Assembly (NCBI RefSeq): GCF_015706575.1
Contig: NW_024037047.1
Span: 5,460,632 to 5,524,631, forward strand
Source of the DNA: Patiria miniata
Lineage: Eukaryota; Echinodermata; Asteroidea; Valvatida; Asterinidae
Reading direction: 5' to 3'
DNA: 64,000 bases
Shown here: piece by piece, positions 56,301 to 64,000 of the stretch
Position numbering within the stretch: position 1 is the first letter of the stretch
How the letters are laid out: the number at the start of each line of letters is the position of its first letter
Position numbers and translations under genes: made by a program
Notes under the pieces: generated by a model
Seen by the model: only the letters and a program-made list of their open reading frames with translations
Told to the model about the DNA's origin: nothing
Databases searched by the model: none

Positions 56301-59300
56301 AAGTAAAAAAAAATAGCGACTGAAGTCCGACTCGAGTCCGAGTCAGCAACTCGAGTCAACAACACTGCTAAATAGTTACATGAATTTGTTAGGTAGTGCC
56401 AAGAACAATATTAAACAAAAAGCTTAATATCCCACTGACAACATGGACAAAAACAAAAAAAACTCGATATTTTTTTCCCGTGGTAGTGCCTACGCATTCA
56501 GCAAAAGAAACTGATAAATGGCGCATGACATGTTACCAAGTCAAATGCAAGATACCGTACCTTCACTCATCTTCACTATTCATTTCATATTTCATGCGAA
56601 TATGAATGCTAATATCAGGCCTTTTAGTGAATTTGTGAACATTGCAGCAAATTTTGCCAGAGTTGGAAAGTGCTCATCTTTCCAAATTCACAGCATGAAT
56701 CTCACTATTCTCAGTGGCAGTGCAGTATGGACCGTGATAATGTCACACTGCTGTGGCCATGGATCGACCAATCAGGAAGGAGGAAACAAGTTTGCTTTTA
56801 AAAAGTTAACTCTAATTTTTGTTTCATTCTCTGTAGGCAATTGTAAGGCCCAGTGGCAGCCATGCTGTGGTCCTAAACTGGTCCATGAAGACCATTTACG
56901 GGATCAACCCGGGCGAGGTAAGTCTTGAGGGTTAAGTCACCTAGCTCATGCATATTTATAAGCCATTCTGGTAATTTCATTGGTCGATATATATTTCCAA
57001 GAGCCTTACTGTCCTACTTAGTTTGCTTGAGAAAGAAAGCTGACCTGTTTTTCATTTAAATTGTTTTCTTTTGTTTTATTTATTTTGGCGTTGTTTAATT
57101 TTGTTTAATTTTTTTTCCCCAGGCATGGTGGGCGGCCTCTGACTTAGGGTGGGTCGTAGGTCATTCCTATATTTGCTGGGCTCCGTTGCTGACCAGATGC
57201 CAGACGATAGTTTACGAGGTAACTGTGTCCACATATCAATTACTTCGTCGCAGAGCTGACATGCCGACGAATATAAAGCGAAAACCCTGTCTGGAGTAAT
57301 TCGCGTTTGAAGTTGGACATTTTTCTGGGCGTCGTATTTTACCCCTAATGTTTCGATAATAACCCTTTTAGTGTATATTCAAAATAAAATAGGAAATGTA
57401 GTATCCATCAGGTCACTTATTTAATCAGAAAAGTTGTGCTATATGATTTTATTTGATCGTAAACGTATTCGTCAACGTTTGCGTGCATACACGGCCTCCG
57501 GCGCAAACTGGATAAGCAGATTTGTGTGGTTATGCTTACTATACTTCTGTATTTCAACAGCTCAATGAAATTGACCAATTTTGTGATATATATAATTTAA
57601 TTAATTAATTACCCGGTACATGCAAAGGCCTATGATGTTGAACTTAATATCATCAGCTTGTCTTTTGCAAAGAGTTACCACAAATAGGCTTGTGCTGTGT
57701 TGGCTTTTGAGAGTCAACTGCATGCCATCACAACAATACCGCATCTCCGTATTCGGTATTTTTCTGGACAGACCTTAATGCCATCTGAATTCAATTATGA
57801 CATGCGGTAAATGGGAATCTGCAGACAGGCAGCATGCACAAAACTTTAAAAGCCGTGCTGGATCATAACTAAGCACAATTGTCACCTTTTCTAGATACTG
57901 CGACATGACCACAAGAAATTTAAACAGTTATCCACGTGATGTTGATCTGGTCACTTTGTTTCTGTCAGTTTACCCTTTTAAGGGGCTTTTACTCACATCA
58001 TTAAGAAGGGTAAGATAGGTTACCCCCGGTAGGTTATCGGTACTGTAGAAATTGGCACCTAATTACCTCAGTGCGGGGTGCACAGCGGTTGATAGGTTGA
58101 GCCTTGGGTGGGGTAGCTCAGCACACAGTACAGAGACTTGATAAGGAGACAGGTGTAGACCGGATGAAGTTACTCACAAGACTGCCTCGTGGCTGGCCCA
58201 CGCACAGGAGTGCCAGACCAGCACGACACGCTTGAATGGTTTATTATGTAATCACTACAGTATTTCGGTAATTTGATAACATCACTCGTTTTTGTCCACT
58301 AACACAAAAATATTGTCAGTATCTGGTATTTTTTGAAATAAAGTCCAAGCCTTATCACAAAACTGTCTGGCTTATAGGGTAAACCTGTGGGCAACCCAGA
58401 CCCAGGTGCTTTCTTCCGAGCCCTTCAGCAGCATGACATCGCTGGTATGTTCACTGCCCCCACCGCGCACTGATTGCATCTGGGTTCTCTTAAAGTCCAA
58501 GCCTAATCACAAAACTGTCTGACTTATAGGGTAAACCTGTGGGCACCCCAGACCCTGGTGCTTTCTTCAGAGTTCTTCAGCAGCACGACGTTGCTGGTAT
58601 GTTCACTGCGCCCACCGCCCTGAGAGCCATCATGAAAGAAGATGAAACTGGGGAATACGCAAAGAAATACCCACTAACAAAGTAAGTGGATCATTGCAGA
58701 AAGTGAAACGGCAATCACATTAGTCCTAACCCTCCAGTGTATTTTGTCCAGAAATCTTGACCAACAGCAGCATCAGGAACAGTTGTGGAAGTGGTAAGCT
58801 GCAAAGAGTAACAACATGCAACAGATAAAAAAAAAGTTACGACGTGTAATGAAAGTTGCGATGTGTTAAATGCGTCGTAAGTTCCTTGACAACGGCTTAA
58901 AACACGTCGCAAGTTACGACGTGTCTAGTGGTCATCGCAAAATAAAAAGAGTCCCTTTCTTAGCTAGTTTAATGCCATAAACATTATATAAATGAGATAA
59001 TACCGAGGCAATGTGTGTAAAGTTGTAAATAGAAAATTCATGGAATAATTATGAATTAGACTGAAATATAGCAGTTGAAATTTCAAAGTGTCTATACAGT
59101 CCACTGAGAGCTTGTTTTCCTTCAAAATTGCATCGCACGACCCCCATTTTGTTTTACGTTTTAACAAATTTCGAGCTGAGATCCGACGACTGTTTGTTGA
59201 ATATCAGACGACTATTTACTGTACGCTGACTCAAGACATATAACAGTCACCGAGTTGTGCTATAAATACACATACGACGCGTCGCACTTACGACGTGTTT

Positions 59301-62300
59301 TGTGAAATAGATTGCCGGACGCGTCGCAGCTGCGACGCATCGTAGGATACGACGCGTCGCAGCGCTGCGATGCATCGTAAGTTACGAAGAGTTTGGTGAA
59401 ATCGAGTGCAGCCCAAAGGTTCTGTTAAAGCATCTCAGACCACACCTCGCTGATTCCATGAAGTTTCTCTTTAATATAGCAACCCATGTGAGGCTGGAAT
59501 GCTCTAAGAGAACCCCAGGGATGCTTTGAGAGAACCCCAGGGATGCTCTGAGAGAACCCTCTGGGGCGGTGTAAGAGAACCCTCTGGGATGCTCTAAGAG
59601 AACCCTCTGGGGTGTTGTAAGAGAACCCCAGGGATGCTCTAAGAGAACCCTCTGGGGTGCTGTAAGAGAACCCTCTGGGATACTCTAAGAGAACCCTCAT
59701 GGGTGCTGTAAGAGAACCCTCTGGGATGCTCTATTAAGAGAACCCTCTGGGATGCTGTCAGAGAACCCGAATACTGTATGGAGAAACAAGGCAGTTACAA
59801 TTGGTTTTTTTCTTGCGATCGTGGTTTCATGAAATTTCGATACTAGAAAGTTGTTTTGTTTTGTTTTTTGTTTGTTTGGTTTTTTTTTCTCAATATCCTT
59901 GCAACCATGTACCGGTACCAGGCTGTCCTACACACAATGCACACTGTGTGGGCCGGCTATCATAAGCCACGTACGTCACCTACACACACCCGCGCCAAAG
60001 CCACGAAGTCTGACACAGTTTCACAAGGTGCAACGATCGGAGTCTCGCATCCGGTCACACAGGTTCTCTGAGAGACGTATTGAAAGAAGATATTGATCTG
60101 CGATCATGCCACATCGGTGGAGTGTCATGGCTTAGCGGTTAAGAACACCGAACTCACGTTCTGGTGTTTCAGAGGCAACAGTGACGTGGGTTCGAGCCTG
60201 CCGGCGGACACTTGTGCTCTTAAGCAAGGCACTTAACCATTATTGCTTCGTCCTTCGGATGGGACGTTAAGCCGTAGGTCCCGTGTGTTGTATAAATGCA
60301 CGTAAAAGAACCCAGTAAACACTTATCGCTAAGAGAAGGGGTTTTCCCCGGTGTTTCTGGCCTCCTGTATAAACTCCCACGTGGAGTATTTAGGAGAAGA
60401 ACCAACCAAGAACCAAGAACATCATTAACCTAAGGATTTGACATTGTTTGACCAGATTCCGAACCCTGTTTGTCGCGGGCGAGCACTGCGATCAGGAAAC
60501 TATGCACTGGGGCAAAGCAGTCTTCAACACCCCAGTGCTCGACAACTGGTGGCAAACAGGTATGGACAAATTGCCAGTTTGTCAACTTTCAAATAAAAAG
60601 AAATTGGTGAAAAAAAAAATTGGTTCCCCTCTCAGGAATAATAAGTTTCCCCTGTTCCATTCCAAAAGGTCGAAATTCATATTGTATTTAATGCAGGATT
60701 GTAAGTCCTCCTATAGACCTTTATCATGCTGCCGCCATTTCAGTACTGTTCCCTGTATCCAATGACAGAACTGAATGATAATGTGTTTGTGCAAAAAGGA
60801 GCCAGACTATTTCTCCTCCCAGCCTCGCTTTGGTTGAGTTGATTTGAATGGGGAAAAAATCAAGATGGCCGCAACATGATAATAGTCTATTGTTGCCCAT
60901 TTTCAGGGTTTTTTATTCTTCAACAAACACCACATCAAAAGTTGTAATCTGACAATTTTTTGTTATTGTGCTTAAATACAAAAAAACGCCTGATTAAGAC
61001 TTTTTCCCTACGAGGCTATATGAAAAATCATATTAATACTTCAGGATTAACAACTGTAAGTGGTTATTTTCTCAAAATCTTGCCATTCACCATCTGAATG
61101 GGGTTTACAAATCACATCACAGTTCTGATGTTTGTAATTCACAGAGACGGGCTGGCCCATTACTGCTTCCCCTGTTGGTCTAGGAACGGACCTACACCCA
61201 CCGCATGGAGTCACAGGAAAACCTGTACCTGGATGGAATGGTACACTTCGACGGATTAATTAACCATAACCCTCCTCAATCCTCCAAAATCCTCTTGGCA
61301 TTTTTTTAGTGGATTTTTGAGGATTGAGGCTGAATGGCAAAAAAAGTGTGGGTTTGATTTTGGAGGAGGCATTGTGTCAAATTCATAGGCTGTGCCCTGC
61401 ATTGTTTATGTTCAGCCATGCATAATTGAGCCCTACGTTATGCTCGATATCATGACATTCTGAATGTCATTGGCATTGCCTCAGGGTACATTAACAGTGA
61501 CTGTTGGAGGATTTTGCAGGATTGAGGCAGTGGTTCCCCCCCCCCCCCCCCCGAATAAATTAAAGAAATAATGGATGATTAAGGCTGAATCCAATTTTAC
61601 ATGGTGGCAATGGAGGATTGTGCAGGATTGTGGATGGTGCTAGACAAAAGGGCCTGGGGGAAAATTTGCTCACCATTTCAGTCGTAATACTATGACTTTG
61701 ATGGAGTTTGGGGTCAGGAGATGGAAATGTAAAAGCTTGCTCAGATGGACTTGAACCGACGACCTTCTACTCACAAAGTGCAGATGTTATATTCACCCTT
61801 CTATCCATCACAGGTTCTATTCTGGATCAAATATTTTGACCAGTTCTGTTTAAAAGAAAATATAACTGATGGAGTTTTAATTCTGGGAGATGGAAATTTA
61901 CAAGATTAATTTACAAGCTCGCTCTTTTTCATCCGTTGTGGGTTTGAGTCCCACCCAAGCCACTATTTTGTTTTTTTCCCCTTATAATGTACATTGGTGA
62001 AGGGCAGACCAAAAATTAAACTTATTGAACCTTTTTTTTTGTTAACACGATGTGTACACTTTTATATTTTTAGTGAAAGTCTTGAACGAAAACTGTGAGG
62101 AGGCTAAGCCAAATGAGCTGGGAAGAATCGCAGTCAAGTAAGATTATTTTTGTCTCCTTGGCTTTAATTTGTGCCAGAAGAAAAAAGAGTCTGGGGTTAC
62201 GTATTCCAAATTTTGAGCTAATTCTGTGTGCAGAATAACTCAATATAACGTTGAACGAAGAAATTGTCTTGAGCGGAATTTGTACCTGCAAGTTACAGAA

Positions 62301-63811
62301 CACTGTACCAGAACGTGAGATATCGCAGATTCAAATCCTGCTCTGGTGAATTATTTTGTCCAACCTTATATTGATTTGAAGTTGGTCAGTTTCCCAAGTG
62401 TAGTTTATGTGATGAACAAAATAATGTATCAAATTTAGAATTTGTGTTTGACTTGTCTGAAAGCGTTGGGAGACAAGGGAAAAGGGAACGAGAGAAACGT
62501 CCTAGAACAATTTCTCAAGGGGAACCCAAACAATGTTGGGAATGCACAAGTTCGATCAATGGCTGAGTGAGAATCGAGCTGTAGTCTCCGGAAGGGTAAA
62601 CCAAAAGAAATTCCTGTGCCAAAACATTCTGCTCAAAGCAACCACGTCAAAGTCAGTGTTTTGAAAAGACTTTCCTTTCTTACATAGTATTTCTTTATGA
62701 TGTTATATTTCCGTGAAGATTGCCACTTCCCCCTGGTGCTATCAACACACTTTGGGAGAACGACGAACGCTTCGAAAACCTCTACTTTCAGAAATACCCG
62801 GTAAGTCAGTGCAGCTTTTTCATTCCCTCTGCTCATGAACCATTGAGGGTGCTATGTAATCGGCTGACAGAGAGCAAATCATTGGACTGGAGGCCTGACT
62901 AAAAACCATGGAAACAAGACTATTGGTTTACGTATTTCGAGTTGGACCCAAAGTCTTGGTTTTTAAAGGGCACTATATTGCAGTGACTTAGCCAGTCTAT
63001 CACAGTCAGTCAGTGAGTCAGTGAATCAGGGGTGAGATTTGTCAAATATTATCCAGATTTCCATACTGTAAAGTTGCTTGTTGGCTGATTGTGCAAACTT
63101 CCTGAAACAGCCTTTTTTTTCCGGTTTTTTTTTTACTTAATTCAGTAATTTTGCCCATAGCATTTGTACACGTTTATTTGTTCCTGACACTTTAGGCACT
63201 ACAATCAGTTGCCTTTATACCTGGCACACACTTATTAGCCCAACTCCGTGAGATGTGTTTCGAACATTGACGTCAACATGACGTTATCATGAGTCACGTG
63301 GCGTCACATTAAAAGTGCATATTTTGAATGTCTACATCTACAGAACTACAAATCCGATTGGGTTTAAAATTTGGTATGTACCTAGACATCATGTGTGCTA
63401 AATCATGCGACCCTTCCTACTGGTCCAAACCGGAAGTGCCTTATAATTTGAAAGTTGAAAAAGATGTGAACTTGCTTTCAACAATGTCAGCCTCTGGCTA
63501 GGTTGTACTTTACAAACAGAATTAACAATGACGTCATAAAATGTTAGAGCACCCACATCCGGTCACACAGGTTCAAAAGAAATGGGTATTGTAAGGGATG
63601 CCTAGAGAAAAATACAAACAAATACTATAGACTCCTCAGGTGGGCCTTCAGTGACCCTAAAACCCTTTGCCAAAAACCTTGTTTTTAGGGTTACTATGAC
63701 ACAATGGATGCAGGATGCCGAACGGAAGAGGGTTACATCTCGGTCCAGTCAAGAGCTGATGACGTCATTAATGTAGCTGGTCACCGCATTGCAGCATCTG
63801 CAATTGAAGAG
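43981..63811 (+). CDS. ACSS3: ACSS3, mitochondrial short-chain acyl-CoA synthetase, 13 exons, 3' end outside window
   Basis: ATP-dependent ligation of a short carboxylate (propionate is the favoured substrate of the mammalian enzyme) to CoA in the mitochondrial matrix; an ANL-superfamily adenylating enzyme. Thirteen phase-consistent exons give 580 codons, aligning with human ACSS3 (686 aa) up to VAGHRIAASAIEE. The last roughly 100 residues, including the C-terminal catalytic lysine region, are beyond the edge. The first 25 residues (MQFLRCLPHSRWTSFLSHHR) are Arg-rich and lack acidic residues, fitting a mitochondrial presequence. Motifs: YSSGTTGQPK (phosphate-binding loop, about 304-313), SDLGWVVGHSYICW, the exon 9/10-spanning WWQTETGWP, and RADDVINVAGHRI (hinge region). 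Confidence 0.97.
44313..45329. other. ACSS3 intron 1, first part
   Basis: Poly-G and poly-T runs near 44540 and 44625; no repeat family or coding recognised. Confidence 0.4.
45330..47185 (-). mobile_element. Ty3/Gypsy-like LTR retroelement fossil, pol fragment
   Basis: The minus strand shows, in order, a stretch resembling the end of reverse transcriptase with RNase H, the integrase zinc-binding region and the integrase core (for example SREHMYLLVMVDHFSKW-like sequence near 45990). It is clearly broken in many places, interrupted by an unrelated segment at about 45548-45880, and no LTRs are seen. An old, inactive copy in ACSS3 intron 1. Confidence 0.7.
46423..46483. repeat. Near-perfect 61-bp palindrome within the retroelement fossil
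   Basis: GACTGGGTGTTCATCCAAGC at 46425 is inverted at 46462-46481, with a centre of CCAACTTGG. About 30-bp arms and a single-base loop. Confidence 0.9.
47296..47440 (+). CDS. ACSS3: ACSS3 coding exon 2
   Basis: FIGGETNICYNAVDRHVDSG through KELQQE, as in human GMLNICYNAVDRHIENG. 145 nt, phase 2 in, 0 out. Confidence 0.97.
48085..48273 (+). CDS. ACSS3: ACSS3 coding exon 3
   Basis: VAKLAQVFIKQGVKYGDRII through RINHAK; includes IYMPMIPQAVIAMLASARIG. 189 nt, phase 0-0. Confidence 0.97.
48415..48510 (-). mobile_element. tRNA-derived SINE fragment
   Basis: The minus strand shows ATTGGTAGAGCGCTGGAATG and GAGGTCACAGGTTAAAACC, an Ala/Val-tRNA-like head, with a flanking TTTCTTTGTTC. ACSS3 intron 3. 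Confidence 0.6.
49031..49655 (+). mobile_element. Composite repeat copy B
   Basis: Module 1 runs from TTCATAAATACC to its inverse GGTATTTATGAA (about 49480). Module 2 is a hairpin from GGGAATAAATATGTGCT to AGCACACATTTATTCCC, with arms CTTAGAGTCTGGGTGCTGAT. ACSS3 intron 3, 5' of exon 4. Confidence 0.9.
49821..49952 (+). CDS. ACSS3: ACSS3 coding exon 4
   Basis: PKVIVSASCGVEPNRVVDYK through IIYNRPD. 132 nt, phase 0-0, so loss keeps frame. Bracketed by direct composite repeats. Confidence 0.96.
50003..50575 (+). mobile_element. Composite repeat copy C
   Basis: Same two modules as copy B in the same orientation, with a short internal deletion before the second module. It lies 50 bp 3' of ACSS3 exon 4. 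Confidence 0.9.
50822..51060 (-). mobile_element. tRNA-derived SINE, 5'-truncated
   Basis: Reverse-complement match to 60180-60420 (GGGACGTTAAGCCGTAGGTC; CTCCCACGTGGAGTATTTAG). Confidence 0.85.
51256..51478 (-). mobile_element. Palindrome-core MITE, copy 5, truncated
   Basis: Only one end (TTAAAGGGAATATACAACAT) through the core AACGCTGGTCGGCCGACCAG remains; orientation opposite to the other copies. ACSS3 intron 4. Confidence 0.85.
51493..51745 (+). mobile_element. SINE with TTATTATTAT tail
   Basis: Body GACAAGGCACTTTGTGTCAC and CTTCTCCCCACCCAGGAGTA; 3' end GTAAAGCGCTTTGCT, AAAGTGCTATGTAAGAACC, then an ATT-rich tail. It ends about 20 bp before ACSS3 exon 5. Confidence 0.8.
51767..51910 (+). 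CDS. ACSS3: ACSS3 coding exon 5
   Basis: FHPVDLIADRDICWHEAMAR through YLLYSSGTTGQPK, the ATP-binding P-loop of adenylating enzymes. 144 nt, phase 0-0. Confidence 0.97.
52300..52500 (+). mobile_element. Retroelement 3' fragment with GAAACGTCGAG motif
   Basis: GATCGTCTTACGAAGACGATC is a palindrome, followed by AGAGCATACTGATCGAAACGTCGAG, an arrangement I associate with Penelope-like or related retroelement ends. No protein remains, so the family is uncertain. Confidence 0.35.
52513..53138 (+). mobile_element. Composite repeat copy D
   Basis: Complete two-module copy in ACSS3 intron 5, with the same ends and orientation as B and C. Confidence 0.9.
53139..54531. other. ACSS3 intron 5, middle part
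   Basis: 53245-53380 resembles 25140-25230 (CGCTGAAACTTCCATCAGGTTAG against GAGCTGAAACTTCAACAGGTTAG), a low-copy repeat. A near-palindrome TTGGAAGTTGACAAGC/TTTTTCAACTTCCAA is at 54259-54303. No coding. Confidence 0.4.
54532..54840. mobile_element. MITE, AAGGGCGGATCCAG ends, about 309 bp
   Basis: AAGGGCGGATCCAG is inverted at the right end as CTGGATCCGCCCTT; the subterminal G- and C-runs pair with each other. Confidence 0.9.
54935..56365. repeat. AAGTC-rich repeat split by an insertion
   Basis: CAAGTCAAGTCAAGTC arrays lie at about 54940-55095 and 56281-56360 (ending GACTCGAGTCCGAGTCAGCAAC). The intervening 1.2 kb includes the MITE at 55707, so one array was probably interrupted. Confidence 0.6.
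55707..56169. mobile_element. MITE with ACAGCCTGTCT ends, about 463 bp
   Basis: ACAGCCTGTCTCCAAAAAAAA then TGGTACAATC is inverted at the right as GATTGTACCATTTTTTTTTAGACAGGCTGT. The arms continue imperfectly (TATTGGAAAGCC against GGCTTTCCAATAG). No transposase. Confidence 0.85.
56837..56917 (+). CDS. ACSS3: ACSS3 coding exon 6
   Basis: AIVRPSGSHAVVLNWSMKTI then YGINPGE. 81 nt, phase 0-0. Confidence 0.95.
57123..57218 (+). CDS. ACSS3: ACSS3 coding exon 7
   Basis: AWWAASDLGWVVGHSYICWA then PLLTRCQTIVYE. 96 nt, phase 0-0. Confidence 0.96.
57219..58339. other. ACSS3 intron 7
   Basis: No repeat family recognised apart from short AT-rich tracts. CpG-bearing patches near 57250 and 57480. Confidence 0.4.
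58378..58491 (+). pseudogene. ACSS3: Partial duplicate of ACSS3 exon 8 (pseudo-exon)
   Basis: 152 bp upstream of the real exon. The acceptor GGCTTATAG and frame GKPVGNPDPGAFFRALQQHD then IAGMFTAPTAH are intact, followed by TGA. The rest of the exon and its donor are missing. The tandem unit is 58340-58491. Confidence 0.88.
58530..58681 (+). CDS. ACSS3: ACSS3 coding exon 8
   Basis: GKPVGTPDPGAFFRVLQQHD through YAKKYPLTK. 152 nt, phase 0 in, 2 out; donor ACAAA|GTAAGT. Confidence 0.96.
58790..59410. repeat. Cluster of CGTCGCAAGTTACGACGTGT-type words (probable MITE)
   Basis: Palindromic CpG words (ACGACGTGT, GACGCGTCGCAGCTGCGACG, GCAGCGCTGCGATGCATCG) cluster at both ends around an AT-rich middle. 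This suggests a transposon with subterminal repeats; exact ends are not resolved. Confidence 0.5.
59490..59770. repeat. Minisatellite, 21-22-bp unit, second array
   Basis: About 13 units of CTCTAAGAGAACCCTCTGGG; same family as 23118-23692. ACSS3 intron 8. Confidence 0.9.
60117..60420 (+). mobile_element. tRNA-derived SINE (Leu/Ser-like head)
   Basis: Head GTCATGGCTTAGCGGTTAAGA (A box) and GTGGGTTCGAGCCTGC (B box), body TTAAGCAAGGCACTTAACCA and GGATGGGACGTTAAGCCGTA. It ends about 35 bp before ACSS3 exon 9. Same family as 50822-51060. Confidence 0.9.
60456..60559 (+). CDS. ACSS3: ACSS3 coding exon 9
   Basis: FRTLFVAGEHCDQETMHWGK through NWWQT. Acceptor TGACCAG, donor ACAG|GTATGG, phase 2 in, 1 out. 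Confidence 0.95.
61145..61240 (+). CDS. ACSS3: ACSS3 coding exon 10
   Basis: ETGWPITASPVGLGTDLHPP through KPVPGWN. 96 nt, phase 1-1; completes the WWQTETG motif. Confidence 0.95.
61264..61660 (+). repeat. Interspersed repeat family R1, diverged copy 3
   Basis: It starts AACCCTCCTCAATCCTCCAA. Shared words include GTTCAGCCATGCATAA and GGAGGATTTTGCAGGATTGA. ACSS3 intron 10. Confidence 0.65.
61720..61980. repeat. tRNA-like B-box fragments
   Basis: GGTTCAAGTCCATC (minus, about 61745) and GGGTTTGAGTCCCACC (plus, about 61943) resemble SINE B boxes; A boxes are not convincing. Confidence 0.35.
62074..62137 (+). CDS. ACSS3: ACSS3 coding exon 11
   Basis: VKVLNENCEEAKPNELGRIA then VK. 64 nt, phase 1 in, 2 out. 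Confidence 0.93.
62719..62800 (+). CDS. ACSS3: ACSS3 coding exon 12
   Basis: LPLPPGAINTLWENDERFEN then LYFQKYP, as in human LPLPPGAFSGLWKNQEAFKH. 82 nt, phase 2 in, 0 out. Confidence 0.95.
63250..63560. repeat. Repeat related to the CRE-palindrome family
   Basis: TTGACGTCAACATGACGTTATCATGAG, then CTACATCTACAGAACTACAAATCCGATTGGG, with AATGACGTCATAAAATG at the far end. The same text pattern occurs at 10782-10880 and 37083-37160. Confidence 0.65.
63689..63811 (+). CDS. ACSS3: ACSS3 coding exon 13 (last in window)
   Basis: GYYDTMDAGCRTEEGYISVQ through AGHRIAASAIEE. 123 nt, phase 0-0; donor GAG|GTGAGC. Further exons lie to the right. Confidence 0.96.
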
Positions 63812-64000
63812 GTGAGCTCCATTGCCCGAAAGAGGGCGAGGTGTGGCTTACCTGAACAAGCCAATTTGAGATTTCACTTGTCCATGGGCCAACCACTGAT
63901 CTGTATATAAAGACTGGGTGGCTAATAAAGAGCCGCACAATGAATGAATTTGACGCCATATTGGTGAGACCGGCTGGTGATCTACAAAGGACAAGTTGCC

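Overview
The window is animal nuclear DNA with three spliced, conserved protein genes in a matrix very rich in small DNA transposons (MITEs and foldbacks), tRNA-derived SINEs, LINE remnants and tandem repeats. Protein similarity to vertebrate orthologues, the AT-rich introns, frequent ACATGTAC words and MITEs with ends such as GGGCCCAATTTCATAG suggest a marine deuterostome invertebrate (echinoderm most likely; hemichordate or amphioxus possible). The species is not established.

Left third (about 202-18721, minus strand): the ZNF143/ZNF76 (Staf) transcription factor gene. Eleven coding exons join in consistent phase to 527 codons: an N-terminal activation region with one Q-x-V-Q-x-x-D-G repeat per exon, then seven C2H2 fingers and the start of the C-terminal region. 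The 3' end lies at or beyond the left edge. The 3' half of its first coding exon is repeated twice more in intron 1 as an exact 169-bp-period tandem array. A near-consensus ZNF143 binding site lies about 1.7 kb upstream.

Middle (18722-23843): intergenic DNA with a tRNA-Asp(GTC) gene, a 63-nt perfect-arm hairpin, a MITE and a 22-bp minisatellite. Then comes SCYL2 (23844-40853, plus strand), complete in 15 coding exons and 1007 aa: a pseudokinase with HEAT-type repeats and a disordered tail holding 13 tandem G-M-M-G-N-Q units.

Right third (43981 to the right edge, plus strand): ACSS3, a mitochondrial acyl-CoA (propionyl-CoA) synthetase, 13 coding exons and 580 codons, truncated by the window edge. 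Its exon 8 is preceded by a partial duplicate copy with a stop, and its exon 4 is bracketed by two direct copies of a composite repeat. A decayed Ty3/Gypsy-like pol fossil lies in intron 1.

The genes do not form a pathway: one is a transcription factor (snRNA and mRNA promoters), one an endosomal/clathrin trafficking pseudokinase, one a mitochondrial metabolic enzyme. I found no convincing new molecular system. The most noteworthy items are the two tandem exon duplications, the candidate autoregulatory site, the composite repeat around ACSS3 exon 4, and a MITE family with a conserved palindromic core.
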